From Ligustrum vulgare (taxonomy: Eukaryota > Streptophyta > Magnoliopsida > Lamiales > Oleaceae), in the NCBI GenBank assembly GCA_963555705.1, contig OY743170.1:30579362-30643361 (forward strand): a stretch of 64,000 bases of DNA, written 5' to 3'. Positions 40,673 through 54,125 of the stretch are shown piece after piece. The notes beneath the pieces are model-generated. The model was given only the letters and a program-made list of their open reading frames with translations. It did not search any database and was not told the DNA's origin. The position numbers and the translations under genes are program-made. Numbering within the stretch: the stretch's first letter is position 1; each line of letters opens with the position of its first letter.

Positions 40673-43497
40673 TGTAGCGACTCAGAATTTTTACGCAATT
40701 TTATAATTATTTTTAATATTTAGAAAATTGTGTCGCTACTATTTCACTCATTGTTTTGAAATTAACGCCGCGACGGATTCGTCTAGCCAAGTCAAGAAAT
40801 ATCGAATTTGTTCGATTTTAAATTAAAATCCGAATTTCTAAAATTATGTTATTTTAATTATTTATTCAAAGTATTATTTCAAAATCATATTTTCAGTCCA
40901 AAAATATATCTGTTTTAAATACGCTTCCTAATCGAAGTTAGTCAATTTTCTAAACTAATCCTAAACTAATCCTATCCCGGTCTCCCCTTCTCTTTTACGC
41001 CGAAAGCTAAAGCCATAGCCACCACCCACAAATTCCTTTTCAGCTCCATTATCATCATCATCAATCCATAGCCACGAACCTTCATTATATTAAACCATAA
41101 TTGTACAAGCAAAGCATCTTCATCATTATCATCATCTACCCCATCTTCATTTCAATACTCATGGCACAACTCACACTTCCATGTACTTAGATTCCACAAT
41201 ACAATATATATAAACATCATCATCTCAGCACCTGCATAGCCGAAAGCCATTTTCTACTGCTCAGATTGAACTCTAAATCATTTACACCATCATTCTGCCA
41301 ATCCAACCATCGAGCCTACAGAATTGCCAAGAACCTCAATCAACATACCATGTAATACTTCAATCTCTTGAACCATTACCACCATCACCAGAATTTAACC
41401 CAACCACAGTCACCACCCATCGTCGAACATCAGACCACCACCAACGCAGCCAACTCCAAGTTCAGCTCAAACCCAAATTGAAACCCAAAACTGAGAAGAA
41501 TCGAAACCCAGAACCTTACCTCAGCTGCAGATCACTTTGCCACCGGATTTCGCAGTTAAGACCCAACTCAAATCGCGATCTAAGCCGCGGTTTCATTTCT
41601 GTTTCTCGCATCCAACCTCGCAACTGAACCCCAAAATTGGAACCCCTGCCTTGACCGCCACTCACCGCACCTTGAGCCGGCGAGTTCGCCGGCGAAAACA
41701 CCGACTATTTCTCCATCGTCGTCGCCCTTCTCTGTTTCTCTCGTCTCTCTCTCTTTACCTCTGATGGATACGAATGAGAGAGAGAGAGTAAAGGTTTTGA
41801 TATAATATATTTTAATAACTTTCAAAATTTGCGCGTCAGTCCCTGAAGTTTTAAAGCCTTTCAATTCAGTCCCTATGTTTTAAAATGTCTTAAATTCAGC
41901 CCTTTCAATTCTTTTTAAAGGTTTTCAAATCAGTTCCCAACTTTTAAAGTTATCCATTTCAGTCCCAAAGTTTTAAATGATTTTAATCAGCCCTTTCATT
42001 TTAAAAATCTGATCAATTCAGTCCCTGATGATTTACTTTATTTGATTTTAATCCCTGAACTTTCAAAAGTATTCATTTTAGTCCCTCAACTTTCAAAACA
42101 TCAATTTTAGTCCTCAAATTATAATTTATCATTTTGAACTATATATTCGATAGACTAAAGTGACTTATTGGCTTAGACGAAGCGTACGGAGAATTTAAAG
42201 GAATTGAAGTCATTCCCGCTCAACTTTGCAATCGTCGGATTTGAGGTAGACTCGCACTTATTAATTGATTTAAATTATGATTTCATATAAATGTCATGTG
42301 ACTTGTGAAGAGTTATTTTTATGAAAGGAAATGAAAATGTATTTTCATGGAAAGAACAATGTGTAGACTCGCACTTATTAATTGATTTAAATTATGATTT
42401 CATATAAATGTCATGTGACTTGTGAAAGTCAATTTTCAAGAAAATTAAGTATGTTTTATGAAAGGTAAATATACCTTATGTTTTTATGAAAAGTAAGTAT
42501 ACCCTATGTTTTTACGAAAATGTTTTATATGTTTTGGATCATCTCTATGAAATCAATCTCCCAAGATTGCTATGCACATAAGAATTCTTACCACCTAAGT
42601 TCGGTAAAATTCTGTATTTCCATATGTTTATGAGGATTTGCCACCTAAGTTCGGTAAAATTCTTGTCTCATATGTTTATGAGGATTTCGATCCTACCCTA
42701 TGTTATGATGGAAATGATCCCTATGAATTTCAAGAATTATGTTTTGGTATACTTACTGTTATTATGATTTTACTGCATAAGAATTCTTGCCACCTAAGTT
42801 CGGTAAAGTTCTTGTGTCTCCCTATGTTTATGAGGATTTAAATCCTATCTTATGTTATGCTTTCAAAAGAAATTATGCTTGGCATAATTAAAATGTTTTA
42901 TAATTATATGGTTTTCAAAGGGCTGTTTTCAAAGAGTTGTTTTCAAAGAGCCTATGATTTTCAAAATATGTTCCGTGCTGTAATGCACAATATGAGTTTT
43001 ATTAAGAGCCGTTTTATAAAGAAGCCCTATCAATGGCCGTTTTATAAAGAGCCGGGATTTATGTGTTTAATCATCTTATAAATTAATTAATTTGCGATGA
43101 GTCTACTGAGTATTTCCCCCATGAAATGCTCACCCTACTTTTAACAGTTTTGCAGATTTCGGAGACGGTGGCGAGCGATGAATGATGGTGGCAATAATCG
43201 TTAAACGGTTGAAAGTTTGACGTTAATGATTTCCGTATTTTTCCAAACAATCGAATAATTTAGAGAAGTTCATTTATTTGAGAAATTATGACATTGTCAA
43301 TTTCTTTACAAAATTAATGGTTCGATTTACTATTTCAAATGGTTTCATAAATGTTTTCAATTTTATCGGCCATTACAGTTTATTTAATGTTGCCAAAAAT
43401 GAATTTCAATTATTTCTTCCGCAAAAAAAATATTATTCGAAAAATTTAGACAGAAAATGACGTAGTGAACCGGGTATACGGAACTCGGGGCGCTACA
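40673..43497 (+). repeat. 3' LTR of the young element (2825 bp)
   Basis: Same contents as the 5' LTR, offset 6336 bases. It ends GGGGCGCTACA next to CCATG. Confidence 0.95.
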
Positions 43498-43502
43498 CCA
43501 TG

Positions 43503-43907
43503 AGACCGTGCTCCTTTGACCCATGAGGTTGCGCGGTTTACCGATTACTGTGCAATTTCCATTTTTTAAGTGCCATAAGTAGGTCCTCAGAATTTAATTG
43601 TATCATAGGTCCTTCAACTTTCGATTACTACAATTTAACCCCTAAACTTATTATTTATTCCAAATTTGATTTCTTCTTTTGATTTTTCTTTCAATTGGGC
43701 CCTTGATTTACTTCATCAACTCTGGATTTGCACCATTTAGCATTTTTATCATCCAAATGTCTTGTTTTTGCTCAAATTCTTTCACTTTCCCGACTTTGGG
43801 ATAATTTCTGAAATATAAACAAATAATAACGAAATCAATAGAAAATATTCTCAAACGAACACATAAAATCCTACTTTTAAGATAGAAATAAATGTATAAA
43901 CTAGTCA
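43503..43907 (-). repeat. Athila 3' LTR, proximal part
   Basis: Matches 56190-56581 of the 5' LTR (GTGCAATTTC, TAAGTAGGTCCTCA, ACAAATAATAACGAAAT). On the minus strand the LTR would start TGACTAGTTTATAC at 43907, against TGATAGTACACTT at 56581. Confidence 0.88.
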
Positions 43908-46014
43908 ACCTCGCCAAACTCGAACTATTGTTTGTCCTCGAACGAAAATCAAATCAAATCAAAATGCAAATAACAAAGTGTTTTTGTTTTTTTTTTTTTT
44001 TTTGTTGTCAAAACCTACCATGACCTTCAACAATTCAAGTTGACAATTCACTTTAGAGAATAAATATGAACAACATAAAATATTTTCATTCGTTTGATGC
44101 TCGACCTCATGGTGTGTGTGAATAACCAAAAATCAAATGCAAACTCATGTAAAAATCTACTTGATATTGTGTGACTAATCATGTAGAAATAAGCCTGAAT
44201 CTCATGTGGTCAACAATGATTTTCTTTTGATTTTTCTTGCACTCTTGCACTCTCACGGATGATCACAACATTACTGATTTTCACTCATATCCCGAGATTT
44301 TTTCTATTGATGTGGTTCTAAATATGTATATATTGCATTTTTCCATACAAGGCAGTTTGGATTAGATATGCATGCACAACAAACCAAGAGTAATCCATCC
44401 CCAATCTCACACTCCAGTGTTAGAAATCCTAATTAAACAGACTTATACTTTTCTTACTTGCTTTCTATATGACCCATGTAGCGTGCTTTAGGTCGGTGAC
44501 TCCCAATAAAGACAACTTTAGGGTACCAATTTTAGAGAACCCCTCAAACTTAATTACCCAGGTCATAAAGACAACAAAAAAAAGTTGAAGATGTTCTAGC
44601 GTCTTATGTGTAAGTCCACTCTCTTACTTACTTTTATAATTGATCCTTGTAACGAGCTTTGGGCTGATAGCTCCCAACTCAGTTGAATTTAGGTTACCAG
44701 GTTTCAACACCCTTACAAGCTTACTTGCTCGAGTCAAAAAGGTATTTGAAGAGTAAAATAAGACTATTAGCATTTTTCTGTTTTATTTTATTACCGGTTT
44801 ATACTTGTTTAAAACCTCCACAACCAAAGATGTAAAACCAAGAACTTCAAACCCTCAATCCATCAATGCTAGTTTGGTTCTACATTCCAGGTTAGGATCT
44901 AAATTCTTAAGGTTTGGGATTTTTCAGTCTCCTATGTTCAAATGGCACAAGTTTACCTGGCATCTATCAAACATCTTCTACACATGTTATTATTTTTTAA
45001 TGGCTATGTACTTAAATTTTAATAAAGTCTTACATGGATAAATGTTCAGAAAAATTAAAGTTCACATGTTGCCCAAATTTCTAACTAAAACACAAAAGTC
45101 AATCTAAATCATATCATAAGCAAAAACAAGTCAACAAAATTTTTCAAAATTTTTTCAAGTTTTTATTTTTATTTTTTTTTACCCAAAATCGAATGAATGT
45201 GTAAATAACAGCACAGGAATGAGATTCTCACCCCCAAAATAGAAATGTACATTGTCTTCATTGTATTTAAAAAAATAATAAACAATTAAGTACAAAATAA
45301 CAAGAATGGTCAAGTACTTCCGGGATTTGGAGAGGTGATGTCACCATGTTTGAAGCTTTGATCTTCATGTAGCTTGGATGATTTGACCCGTTTCTAGCTT
45401 TACTGAAGCAAATCAACTAAACACCCCCAAACTAGGATGTAGAAAAATTCTGAAATTTTTGAAAAGTAGTTGACCATTGAAATTCAGCCATTGACATCGC
45501 CTTGAAAAAGTAAAAAATTCTCAAGACATGTCACGGCCATATGAAAGTACATAACTTGGTCTACTACATATCAAAAATCCATCATATTTGGAGTTCATTT
45601 GAGTCATGAAAATGCATAATGAAGTAGGAGTTGTGAAGCTGAAATCAGGTGCAATGGTGCCTACAGTGATCTTGCAATGAGGTGCTATGTAGTGCAATGA
45701 TGTTCAAGTTGAATTCCATGCCTTAAATCAGTGTAAACAATGAATGAATGATACACAGACGATGTAAAAAGATTCGTAAAAACTCAACAAAACACTCATT
45801 GTGACATTTCATCGAGCACCTAGCAACATAGATTTGGAGACTTAGCCAAAAAATTCCACCTATAAGCTCACAATTCAATACTCCAATTCTAGTCTAAACC
45901 CCATCACACATTCTCCACAATTACAATTTTTCACATAAAAATGAAGAACACAAAGATTTAAGCAAAATCTTGTAAAGTTGTGAAAAGTCATACCATTTTG
46001 ATGTTTTTGTTTTG
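43908..46014 (-). other. Athila non-coding region
   Basis: No gene. It includes an imperfect duplication at 44445-44590 and 44620-44745, each with a TTACTT(G/A)CTTT..., CCTTGTAACGAGCTTT-like and CTCCCAA phrase. The region corresponds to the long spacer Athila elements carry before the 3' LTR. Confidence 0.6.
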
Positions 46015-46022
46015 ATGCAAGA

Positions 46023-46954
46023 CAGGGGTAGAGCCAGGATTTCCAGTCAGTGCTGGATGAAAATTAAATGAGGTTGGGGGGACAACGGGGTTCGAGGGCA
46101 GGGTCCTCGAATTTTTTTTTTTTTAAGAAATATTAAACCAAATAGAGAAAACTTAATTTCACAAATAATAAGTAAACAAATTCCAACTAAAATGAAATAC
46201 CTTTTTTTAAGATATATCTTTCTCTATATAAACAACAAGACTATCATTCATCCACTTATCACACATTCGATTGCGCAATCTATCCACTCATCTGGATCTC
46301 ACCAAGCAAGCAACACAACTCATTCAACCCTTTTCCCATATTGTAAGACTTCAATAAAGACACCCAACAAATCAATGTTTGAGAGTTAATTTCACCTAAT
46401 TAAAAATTAATTACCATTTTAATTCACTCATTAACCACTTCTACTAGTAGCATATTAAGAGTACCGTTGAACCCATCTTCGTAATAATATCTGATTTAGA
46501 CTTAAATTAGTGAGAAAAAAATCATCGTTCACTGCCATTAATTCTATCAAAATTAATATTATAAGTACATAAATTTTTATTTTTATTATTTAAGAAAATA
46601 TGGAACTGGGCCCCACTCCACTGTTGTTAAAATGTCTTTCCATCTCTCTATTTGCACTTCTTCAGTATTAGGTTAGTAGCTTCACACCCTCAGTCAGTCT
46701 TTCAACTTTTACACTTCCTCTCACTAAAATCCACCCACACAAAGGAGCCATTTTTCTGTGTGAATTTTCTGGCAAAGTTACACATCAAGAACCGAAAGAA
46801 AGAAATTCTTTCCTTTCCCAATATATAAAGTACAGCTGCGGTTCTTTTGTTTTGCAAGTATTTAATTTCTTTTCCTTATTGGGCCGACCCAGGGCAGCCC
46901 AAAAGTTCAGTGCGGTCCATGAACTGTGCTGGACCTAGGCTACCTCCGCCCCTG
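46023..46954. mobile_element. Tip100-like hAT MITE (932 bp)
   Basis: Ends CAGGGGTAGAGCCAGG and, inverted, CAGGGGCGGAGGTAGCC, the Tip100 terminal signature. A perfect 8-bp duplication, ATGCAAGA, is at 46015-46022 and 46955-46962. No transposase frame. The right half (about 46600-46860) has CT-rich, leader-like sequence and an AATATATAAAG box, possibly a captured promoter fragment. Confidence 0.93.
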
Positions 46955-46962
46955 ATGCAAGA

Positions 46963-47361
46963 CATGATTTTTGAGTCAATTTGATGTGTACATGTAATAA
47001 AGATTTTGGACTCAATACTGGGTGATTTGGGAGAAGAAAAACAGGTTACAAGTGGTTAAAATGAAAGTTTGCAGTTAATATAATAAATCTTCCATTCTGT
47101 CCAGGAATACACAACGCGATCATGCAGTTTTGACTGGCAGAGAACTAAATTTTTTTCATTTTTAAAGTTTTTGATCTCGTTTTCGACCCCTAAATGCTTT
47201 GTAATGCATACACTCAACTCCTAAAACATGGCTTCATGTCCTAAGCTAGATTCACAGGTTGAAGATTGTGATAATAAAAAACAAAACAAACAAGAATGCA
47301 AGTAAATCCTAGATTCACATGTTGAAGATTGTGATAATAAGCGCTTCATTTAAAGTCTAAA
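46963..47361 (-). other. Athila non-coding region, continued
   Basis: No gene. A 30-base phrase, AGATTCACA(G/T)GTTGAAGATTG and following bases, is duplicated at about 47249 and 47311. Confidence 0.55.
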
Positions 47362-49165
47362 TGACACGCCCCGCCCCGCCCTGAGTGACACTAGTGGACC
47401 CGAAACGTGACTTGCATCGATGATGGATACCAACTAACAGTAGAACCCACCATCAAAGCTTCTAAAAACTGAAACTTCAGTTATCTTATATTTAAGAAAA
47501 AAATTGAAATTATCTCCACTATAATATGGACTAACCAACATGTAATCAATACACAAAAACTCAACAAACTCATTATATTTTCCATCACAATAGAGATAAG
47601 TCAATTTCTCAAGCTTTCATTATGAAATCACATAAACTGTACATATGGACGCAAAATGCAAAGTGAGACCCATAACTATTTACATATGATGCACACGTGC
47701 GATCCAAAAATGAACATGCGTCCCAAAATACTGACTACATGCTCTATGAAATGAGTTATACTAGCTAACATTGTCGTGTGACTCTGACTCCAAAATCAAA
47801 TGCTCAACTCCAAAAGCTGCCCAGAAACTCAACTGCTACTTGATAAGAAAATCGTGGGAAAATATATGAGCTGATAGCTCAATGAGTGCAGAATTTCGAA
47901 AATAATTATACTTTCTCATTTATGCATTTTTATCGAAAATCAGCTTTACAGCATTTAATGATTCACCTAATAACATAGAATCAAAGTCGAAATGTAGGAC
48001 ATTCTCTTAATGCTGATAAATATCAATCTCTAGTCAAAACAATGGCATAGAAATCATCATATCAATAAAATACTGTCATCATGGTCTGTAATCTCTAGGT
48101 ATGGCCATACCCTAACAAATCTCACCAAAATGTACTCACTGAATATAATCTGTAATCTGGTCATATGCTAGCAGAATGCCTCTCGGGCTAGTCTCAAAAC
48201 ATCTGATAATCAATTCTAGAACAATGCTAAGACCCTCAGTGAACTATATCATACACGGTCAAACCGCCTCAGGGTAATCTCATACCCAGTCAAGACCCCT
48301 CAGTGCAGTATAAAACACAGTCAAAGCCCCTCAGTGAACTAGAAGAAATATATAATCATATGTACTTTTTGGTGGATTTCAATATCACATCACTTTTCAC
48401 AATTAATCATTTCACAATCTTTGTAATTCCACAATCTAATATTCTCATAATATTTCACAATAATCACGTAATTGGACAATTAAATCGCATAATCAAGTGA
48501 ATCTCATATTTTCATAATATTTCAAAATAATCATGTAATTAGAAGCACGTAATCACGTTTAACGTAATTATATAAACAATTATCAATAATTGAAAATAAT
48601 TAAGTTTTTCCACTCACAGTCTATGTACGTGCAAACTAATTCGGCTGGTAAGCTGTCCCAACCGATTCGTTACCTCCTGAAAATGATATAATATCTAAAT
48701 TAACAACTAACCATATCAACTAACTCAATAATTGATAAAGGAAATAATAAAATATAATCTTTTCATTTTTAGGCAAATTCCCTTTTGATAAAATTGAATT
48801 TAAACTAATAATCTACCAACTCTAAATTTGACAAAACTTTGAAGTAAATAAATATCACTTACCTTTCAAAATCAACTAATAAAAGTTTAATAGTATAAAC
48901 CACGTTGTCGACGGTGCCCTCTTTCTTTTTTTCTCCTCTTTTTTTTTTTTTTCCCTCTCATTCCCTGTCAATTTCTCTTGGTCTCGTGTGTCTGAATGTG
49001 TATGTATTGTGATTGTGTAAAATGAGGTTAATGGATTAATATGTGAGAAAATCTACCGCCTGACTTTTCCAACTTGTCCTATTTTTTTTTTTTTTTTTAT
49101 TTTGACAAATTTGACTTTTCAACCCCTTTTTTTTTTAAAAAAAAAAAAAAAACTTGGTCATTACA
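47362..49165 (-). repeat. Solo LTR of a gypsy-like element (1804 bp)
   Basis: On the minus strand it starts TGTAATGACCAAG (49165) and ends GGGGCGGGGCGTGTCA (47362), TG...CA. The flanks are CTAAA (47357-47361) and CTAAC (49166-49170), a target duplication with one change. There is no internal region, so it arose by LTR-LTR recombination. It sits at the point where the Athila frame ends after the protease. Confidence 0.75.
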
Positions 49166-49170
49166 CTAAC

Positions 49171-50148
49171 ATCTAATGGTCCAGTCCACATCGATCCTGG
49201 AGCAATTTTCAAGTTGTGGATATTGGGAATTGAATTGCCTCATAGTGAAGGCAATCTCCTCACTTTCAGCTCGCAGCATAATGCATTACTTCTCCTTTCT
49301 CCACAACTATCAGTGCTTGTGCAGTGACTAGGAATGGTCGACCAAGTATCAAAGGAATGTTTTCATCTTCCTCCATATCTAAAATGATGAAGTCAGCAGG
49401 AAACATGAATTTATCAACTTTAACCAACACATCTTCCACAACTCCATATGGGTAAAGATTGATCGGTCAGCCAGTTGCAATATAATATTGCTTCCCTTTG
49501 GTTCACCCAATCCCAAATTTTTGTACACAGCAGGGGCATCAGATTTATACTTGCACCTAGATGACTTAATACTTTGCTAAACTGTAAATCTCATACGATG
49601 CAAGGTATAGAAAAGCTCCCCGAGTCTTTGAGCTTAGGCAGCAGCTTCTTTTACAAGATTGCGCTGCACTCCTCACTCAAAATTATCTCTTCAAGTTCTT
49701 TAAGCTTCTTTTTTCTAGACATCATTTTCTTTATAAGCTTGGCATAACTTGGAATTTGTGTGATGGCTTCCAAGAATGGAATATTTATGTGCAGTTTCCT
49801 AAGCATATTGAAAAATTTGTTGAACTGCTTGGTAATGGTGCCTGCAATGACTCTTGTTTTCTAAGGTGCTGTGGTGCAATGGTGCTTGCAGTTTCCTAAA
49901 GTACTGTGGTGCAATGGTGCTTGTAGTGACTCTTGTTTTCTTAAGCCTTTGTGGGAATGGGATAGGGGTCTCACGAGACTTAATTGTCGATTTCACCTCA
50001 TGTCCCTCTTCCTTTTCAAACATTTTTAGAATCTCTAGCTGGACTTTTCACATGAATCTCAAGAAGTTGCATACCACTATGAGTAGTGATCGTATTTATC
50101 TCATTTTGCACTACATTGATGACCATTAGTTGTTCCTTTGGGTTTACC
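49171..50148 (-). pseudogene. Athila protease region
   Basis: The minus strand reads SRETPIPFPQRLKK (about 49925-49970), then a spacer with stops, and then [20 protein letters not shown] and [19 protein letters not shown] (49270-49420). These are the diagnostic Athila/gypsy protease flap and ILGRPFL blocks. The DLGAS active-site block is degraded (near 49540). RT and integrase should follow to the left but are missing; the solo LTR stands there. Confidence 0.82.
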
Positions 50149-50654
50149 TCAGTGTTTACTAGTAATGTACCAAGGGCTCTGTTTGTGATCAGCTATGCTA
50201 TATTCCCAACTTAGTTCTTCAGATTTTTGATTAATGAATGTGGTTTCAGTTTTTATCAGAAACTGATTTGTTTTAACCATAAATTTTTCTGTTCTCTCCA
50301 CAAATTTACGAATCATCTCTTCCAGTGCAGGCTTCATTTCATCAGTGTTGTATTGGGGCACAATTGGTCCATTTGAGTGATCTTTCCAAGAAAAGTTAGG
50401 ATGATTGTGCCAACCTGGATTGTGGTATTTGAGTGTGGGTTATTCTGGATTTGACCGCCTTATACATAGCCAACCTGCTCCAATGGACAAGTCAGAATAG
50501 CACAATCTGTAGTGACATGGTTTGCACCACATTCTTCACAAGTCACTTTAGCACTTTTTGATGAATGACTCACCAGTGCTATGCCCTTCACTTTTGCAGC
50601 CAACGAGTCAATTTTTGCTGATGTGGCAGTGTAAGCATCCACTTCATAGACTCC
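50149..50654 (-). pseudogene. Athila gag, C-terminal part
   Basis: Frames at 50460-50642 and 50149-50361 give VDAYTATSAKIDSLAAKVK, a zinc-binding CEECGANHVTTDC, and further left MIRKFVERTEKFMVKTNQFL. These are the Athila gag nucleocapsid and its coiled-coil-like tail. Removing the solo LTR at 50660-54120 and one TGATG joins it in register to 54126-54834 (...VVLKKSSG / VYEVDAY...). Confidence 0.85.
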
Positions 50655-50659
50655 TGATG

Positions 50660-53600
50660 TGTAGCGACCCAGAATATTTACGCAATTTTATAATTATTTT
50701 AATATTTAGAAAATTGTATCGCTACTATTTCACCTATTATTTTGAAGTTAACGCCGCGACGAATTCGTCTAGCCAAGTCAAGAAATATCGAATTTGTTCG
50801 ATTTTAAATTAAAATCCGAATTTCTAAAATTATGTTATTTTAATTATTTATTCAAAGTATTATTTTCAAAATCATTTTAAATTCCAAATTTATTTATTCT
50901 CAGATTTATTTTCAGTCCAAAATATATCAATTTTTAATACAATTCTTAATCAATGATTCCCTTTCAATTATGATGTTCTCCACCATTTTATTTTCAAAAC
51001 CATTTCCATCTACTCCATCTTCATTTTTAATACACATGGTACAACTCATACTTTCACCATTCAAGATTCCCATAATTTTCTAATCTATTTCTTTTCTTTT
51101 CTTTCCATTACTTCATCATCCTCTCCACCAAACTCCGCACTTTACAGCTCCATCTCCATCTCCAGCTCCAACTACCATATCACAAATATATTCCCAGCAA
51201 CCTCCTTCATTCTCATCACCAGCCACGGTACATACCTCCATGTTCAATCACATTATCACTGCCAAACCAGTTCACTGTCATGGCTTCACAGCCATCTCTG
51301 TTGCCAATTGAATCCTGAACAAGCAACCATCATCTGCATCATCAGCAGCATCATCATCAGATTTTCACTAACTGCACAACCCATGATCATCACCTCCATC
51401 ACCAATTTACTACCAAGAATCCATCACCACCTGCGAAAGCCATCCAACCACCACATCCAGCCACAATTCAGAAATCAAACCCAACCATTTCAGCAGTTCC
51501 ATACCTTCACCAAATTAAGTACTATCACCGTCTCATCATCACCATCACCACCAACAGTTCCATACCTTCACCAAATTAAGTACTATCACCGTCTCATCAT
51601 CACCATCACCACCAGCAGCTCCATCACCAAACTCATCATCATCAATCAACACCATAACCACATTCATTCATCACCACCAGTCGTCAACAATAACCTCAGC
51701 CATTATTATCAATCCACACACACAATCACTACCAAACCACCCCAGTAGCGCCGCTTGTACTCAATTTTCATTGAACCACCAACCAACCATGAAGCAGCCA
51801 TCACCACTGCAGTGTTAACCCAACTGCACAATCCGTAATCAGCAGCAGCACCACCCTTCACGACCAAGCCTCACTTTGCAAACCACAACCTGCTTTAACT
51901 GAATTCACCACCATGAACCATGAATCAACCAACAGCCAACCTGCCAACTTCAAACCCGAGACCACCACCTCAACCTGCAATTTCTCAATCCATCCATCAC
52001 CATCTCAATCACCGGAGTTTAACTCAACCGCATCACAATTTAACCCAAAACCCCAAGAAATTATTGACCCAACACTTACCTCACCTCAATCGCCGCTTCA
52101 AGCCCCGATTCTGTTTCGGTTCCACGCCCTTTCCTCGCACAAAAGATACACCAATCAACCAAGAACTTAGCCTATTTTCACCCCCACCGCTCTTCGTATC
52201 TGGCGCCGGTGTTGCGCCGGCGAGTCACCGGCTGAAGGTCGGATTTTGGCTTGAATCGCCTCTCGCCCGTCTCTGCTCTCGTCCTAACTCTCTCTCTCTG
52301 ATTTGCGAAAATATAGAGAGAAGAAGATAAAAATCTGATTTTAATAACTTTCAAAATTTGCGCGTCAGTCCCTGAAGTTTTAAAGTTATTTCAAATCAGT
52401 CCCTATGTTTTAAAATGGTTTTATTTTAGTCCTTTCAGCTTTTAAACTTATCAATTTCAGCCCTTAAGTTTTAAATGAGTTTTTCCAGCCCTTTTAGCTT
52501 CAAACTTATCATTTCAGTCCCTGCTAATTTTATTAATTTGATTTTAAGCCCAAGTTTTAAAAGTATTCATTTTAGTCCCTCAACTTTCAAAATATCCAAT
52601 TTGGTCCCTCATCTTTCGAAAGTTATTATTTTAGTCCTTCAATTTTCAAAAGTATTCATTTTAGTCCCTCAACTTTCAAAACATAAATTTTAGTCCTCAA
52701 ATTATAATTTATCATTTTGAACTATATATTCGTTAGACTAAAGTGACTTATTGGCTAAGACGAAGCGTACGGAGAATTTAAAGAAATTGAAGTCATTCCC
52801 GCTCAACTTTGCACTCGTCGAATTTAAGGTAGACTCGCACTTATTAATTGATTTAAATTATGATTTCATATGAATGTCATGTGACTTGTGAAAGTCAATT
52901 TTTAAGAAAAACAAGTATGTTTTTATGAAAGGTAAATATACCTTATGTTGTTATGAAAAGTAAGTATGTTTTTATGAAAAGAAAATATACTTTATGTTTT
53001 TACGAAAAGTAAGTATACCCTATGCTTCACGAAAATGTTTTTTTGGATCATTGCTATGAAATCAATCTACCAAGATTGTTATGGGTCCCATATGATAAGT
53101 TATGATATGTTAAGGGGACCGGAGTTTTAGTAGCGCTACACATAAGAATTCTTGCCACGAAGTTCGGTAACATTCTTGTGTCTCCTATGTTTATGAGGAT
53201 TTGCCACGAAGTTCGGTAAAATTCCTGTGTTTCCATATGTTTATGAGGATTTACCACCTAAGTTCGGTAAAATTCCTGTCGCATATGTTTATGAGGATTT
53301 CGATCCTATCTTATGTTATGATGCAATTGATCCCTATGAATTTCAAAAATTATGCTTGGTATACTTACTGTGATTTTACTGTTATTATGATTTTACTGCA
53401 TAAGAATTCTTGCCACCTAAGTTCGGTAAAGTTCTTGTGTCTCCTTATGTTTATGAGGATTTCAATCCTATCTTATGTTATGCTTTTAAAAGAAATTATG
53501 CTTGGCATAATTAAAATGTTTTTATAAGTATATGGTTTTCAAAGAGCTGTTTTCAAAGAGTTATTTTCAAAGAGCCTATGATTTGCAAAATATGTCCCGT

Positions 53601-54120
53601 GCTGTAATGCACAATATGAGTTTTATCAAGAGCCGTTTTATAAAGAAGCTCTATCAATGCCCGTTTTATAAAGAGCCGGGATTTATGTGTTTAATCATCT
53701 TATAAATTAAATTAATTTGCGATGAGTCTACTGAGTATTTCCCCCATGAAATACTCACCCTACTTTTTAACAGTTTTGCAGATTTCGGAGACGGTGGCGA
53801 GCGATGAATGATGGTGGCAATAATCGTTAAACGGTTGAAAGTTTGACGTTAATGATTTCCGTATTTTTCCAAACAATCGAATAATTTAGAGAAGTTCATT
53901 TATTTGAGAAATTATGACATTGGCAATTTCTTTACAATATTAATGGTTCGATTTACTATTTCAAATGGTTTCATAAATGTTTTCAATTTTATCGGCCATT
54001 ACAGTTTATTTAATGTTGCCAAAAATGAATTTCAATTATTTCTTCCGCAAAAATATTATTCGAAAAATTTAGACAGAAAATGACGTAGTGAACCGGGTAT
54101 ACGGAACTCGGGGCGCTACA
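50660..54120 (+). repeat. Solo LTR of the Tekay-like family (3461 bp)
   Basis: Begins TGTAGCGACCCAG and ends GGGGCGCTACA, with a perfect TGATG duplication (50655-50659 and 54121-54125). It is the same family as 34337-37161 over most of its length but is about 640 bases longer. The extra length lies in a CCA/ATC-rich block (about 51000-52080), a longer AGTCCCTCAACTTTC array (52360-52700) and five CCACGAAGTTCGGTAAA-like units (53150-53440). It lacks the 117-bp duplication. Frames such as 51308-51748 and 51913-52330 are low-complexity Thr/His/Pro sequence and are not called. Confidence 0.93.
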
Positions 54121-54125
54121 TGATG

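Larger units (their letters stand above)
34337..43497 (+). mobile_element. Young Tekay-like non-autonomous element carrying antisense LOG and Cys-rich ORFs
   Basis: Perfect 5-bp target duplication CCATG (34332-34336 and 43498-43502). Two 2825-bp LTRs (34337-37161 and 40673-43497) begin TGTAGCGACTC and end GGGGCGCTACA. A perfect tRNA-Met primer site (37165-37176) and a purine tract (40660-40670) with Tekay-type AAGGACGAAATTATTTTAAGG context are present. The 3.5-kb interior has a Tekay-like leader but no gag or pol. On the opposite strand it carries a LOG-type enzyme frame (38286-38939) and a basic Cys-rich frame (39239-39790). It sits in the 3' LTR of Athila. Confidence 0.95.

Noticed and set aside
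51308..52330. Frames of 136-146 residues in the solo LTR
   Set aside because: CCA/ATC repeat-driven Thr/His/Ser/Pro sequence overlapping in two frames; no start context or domain.
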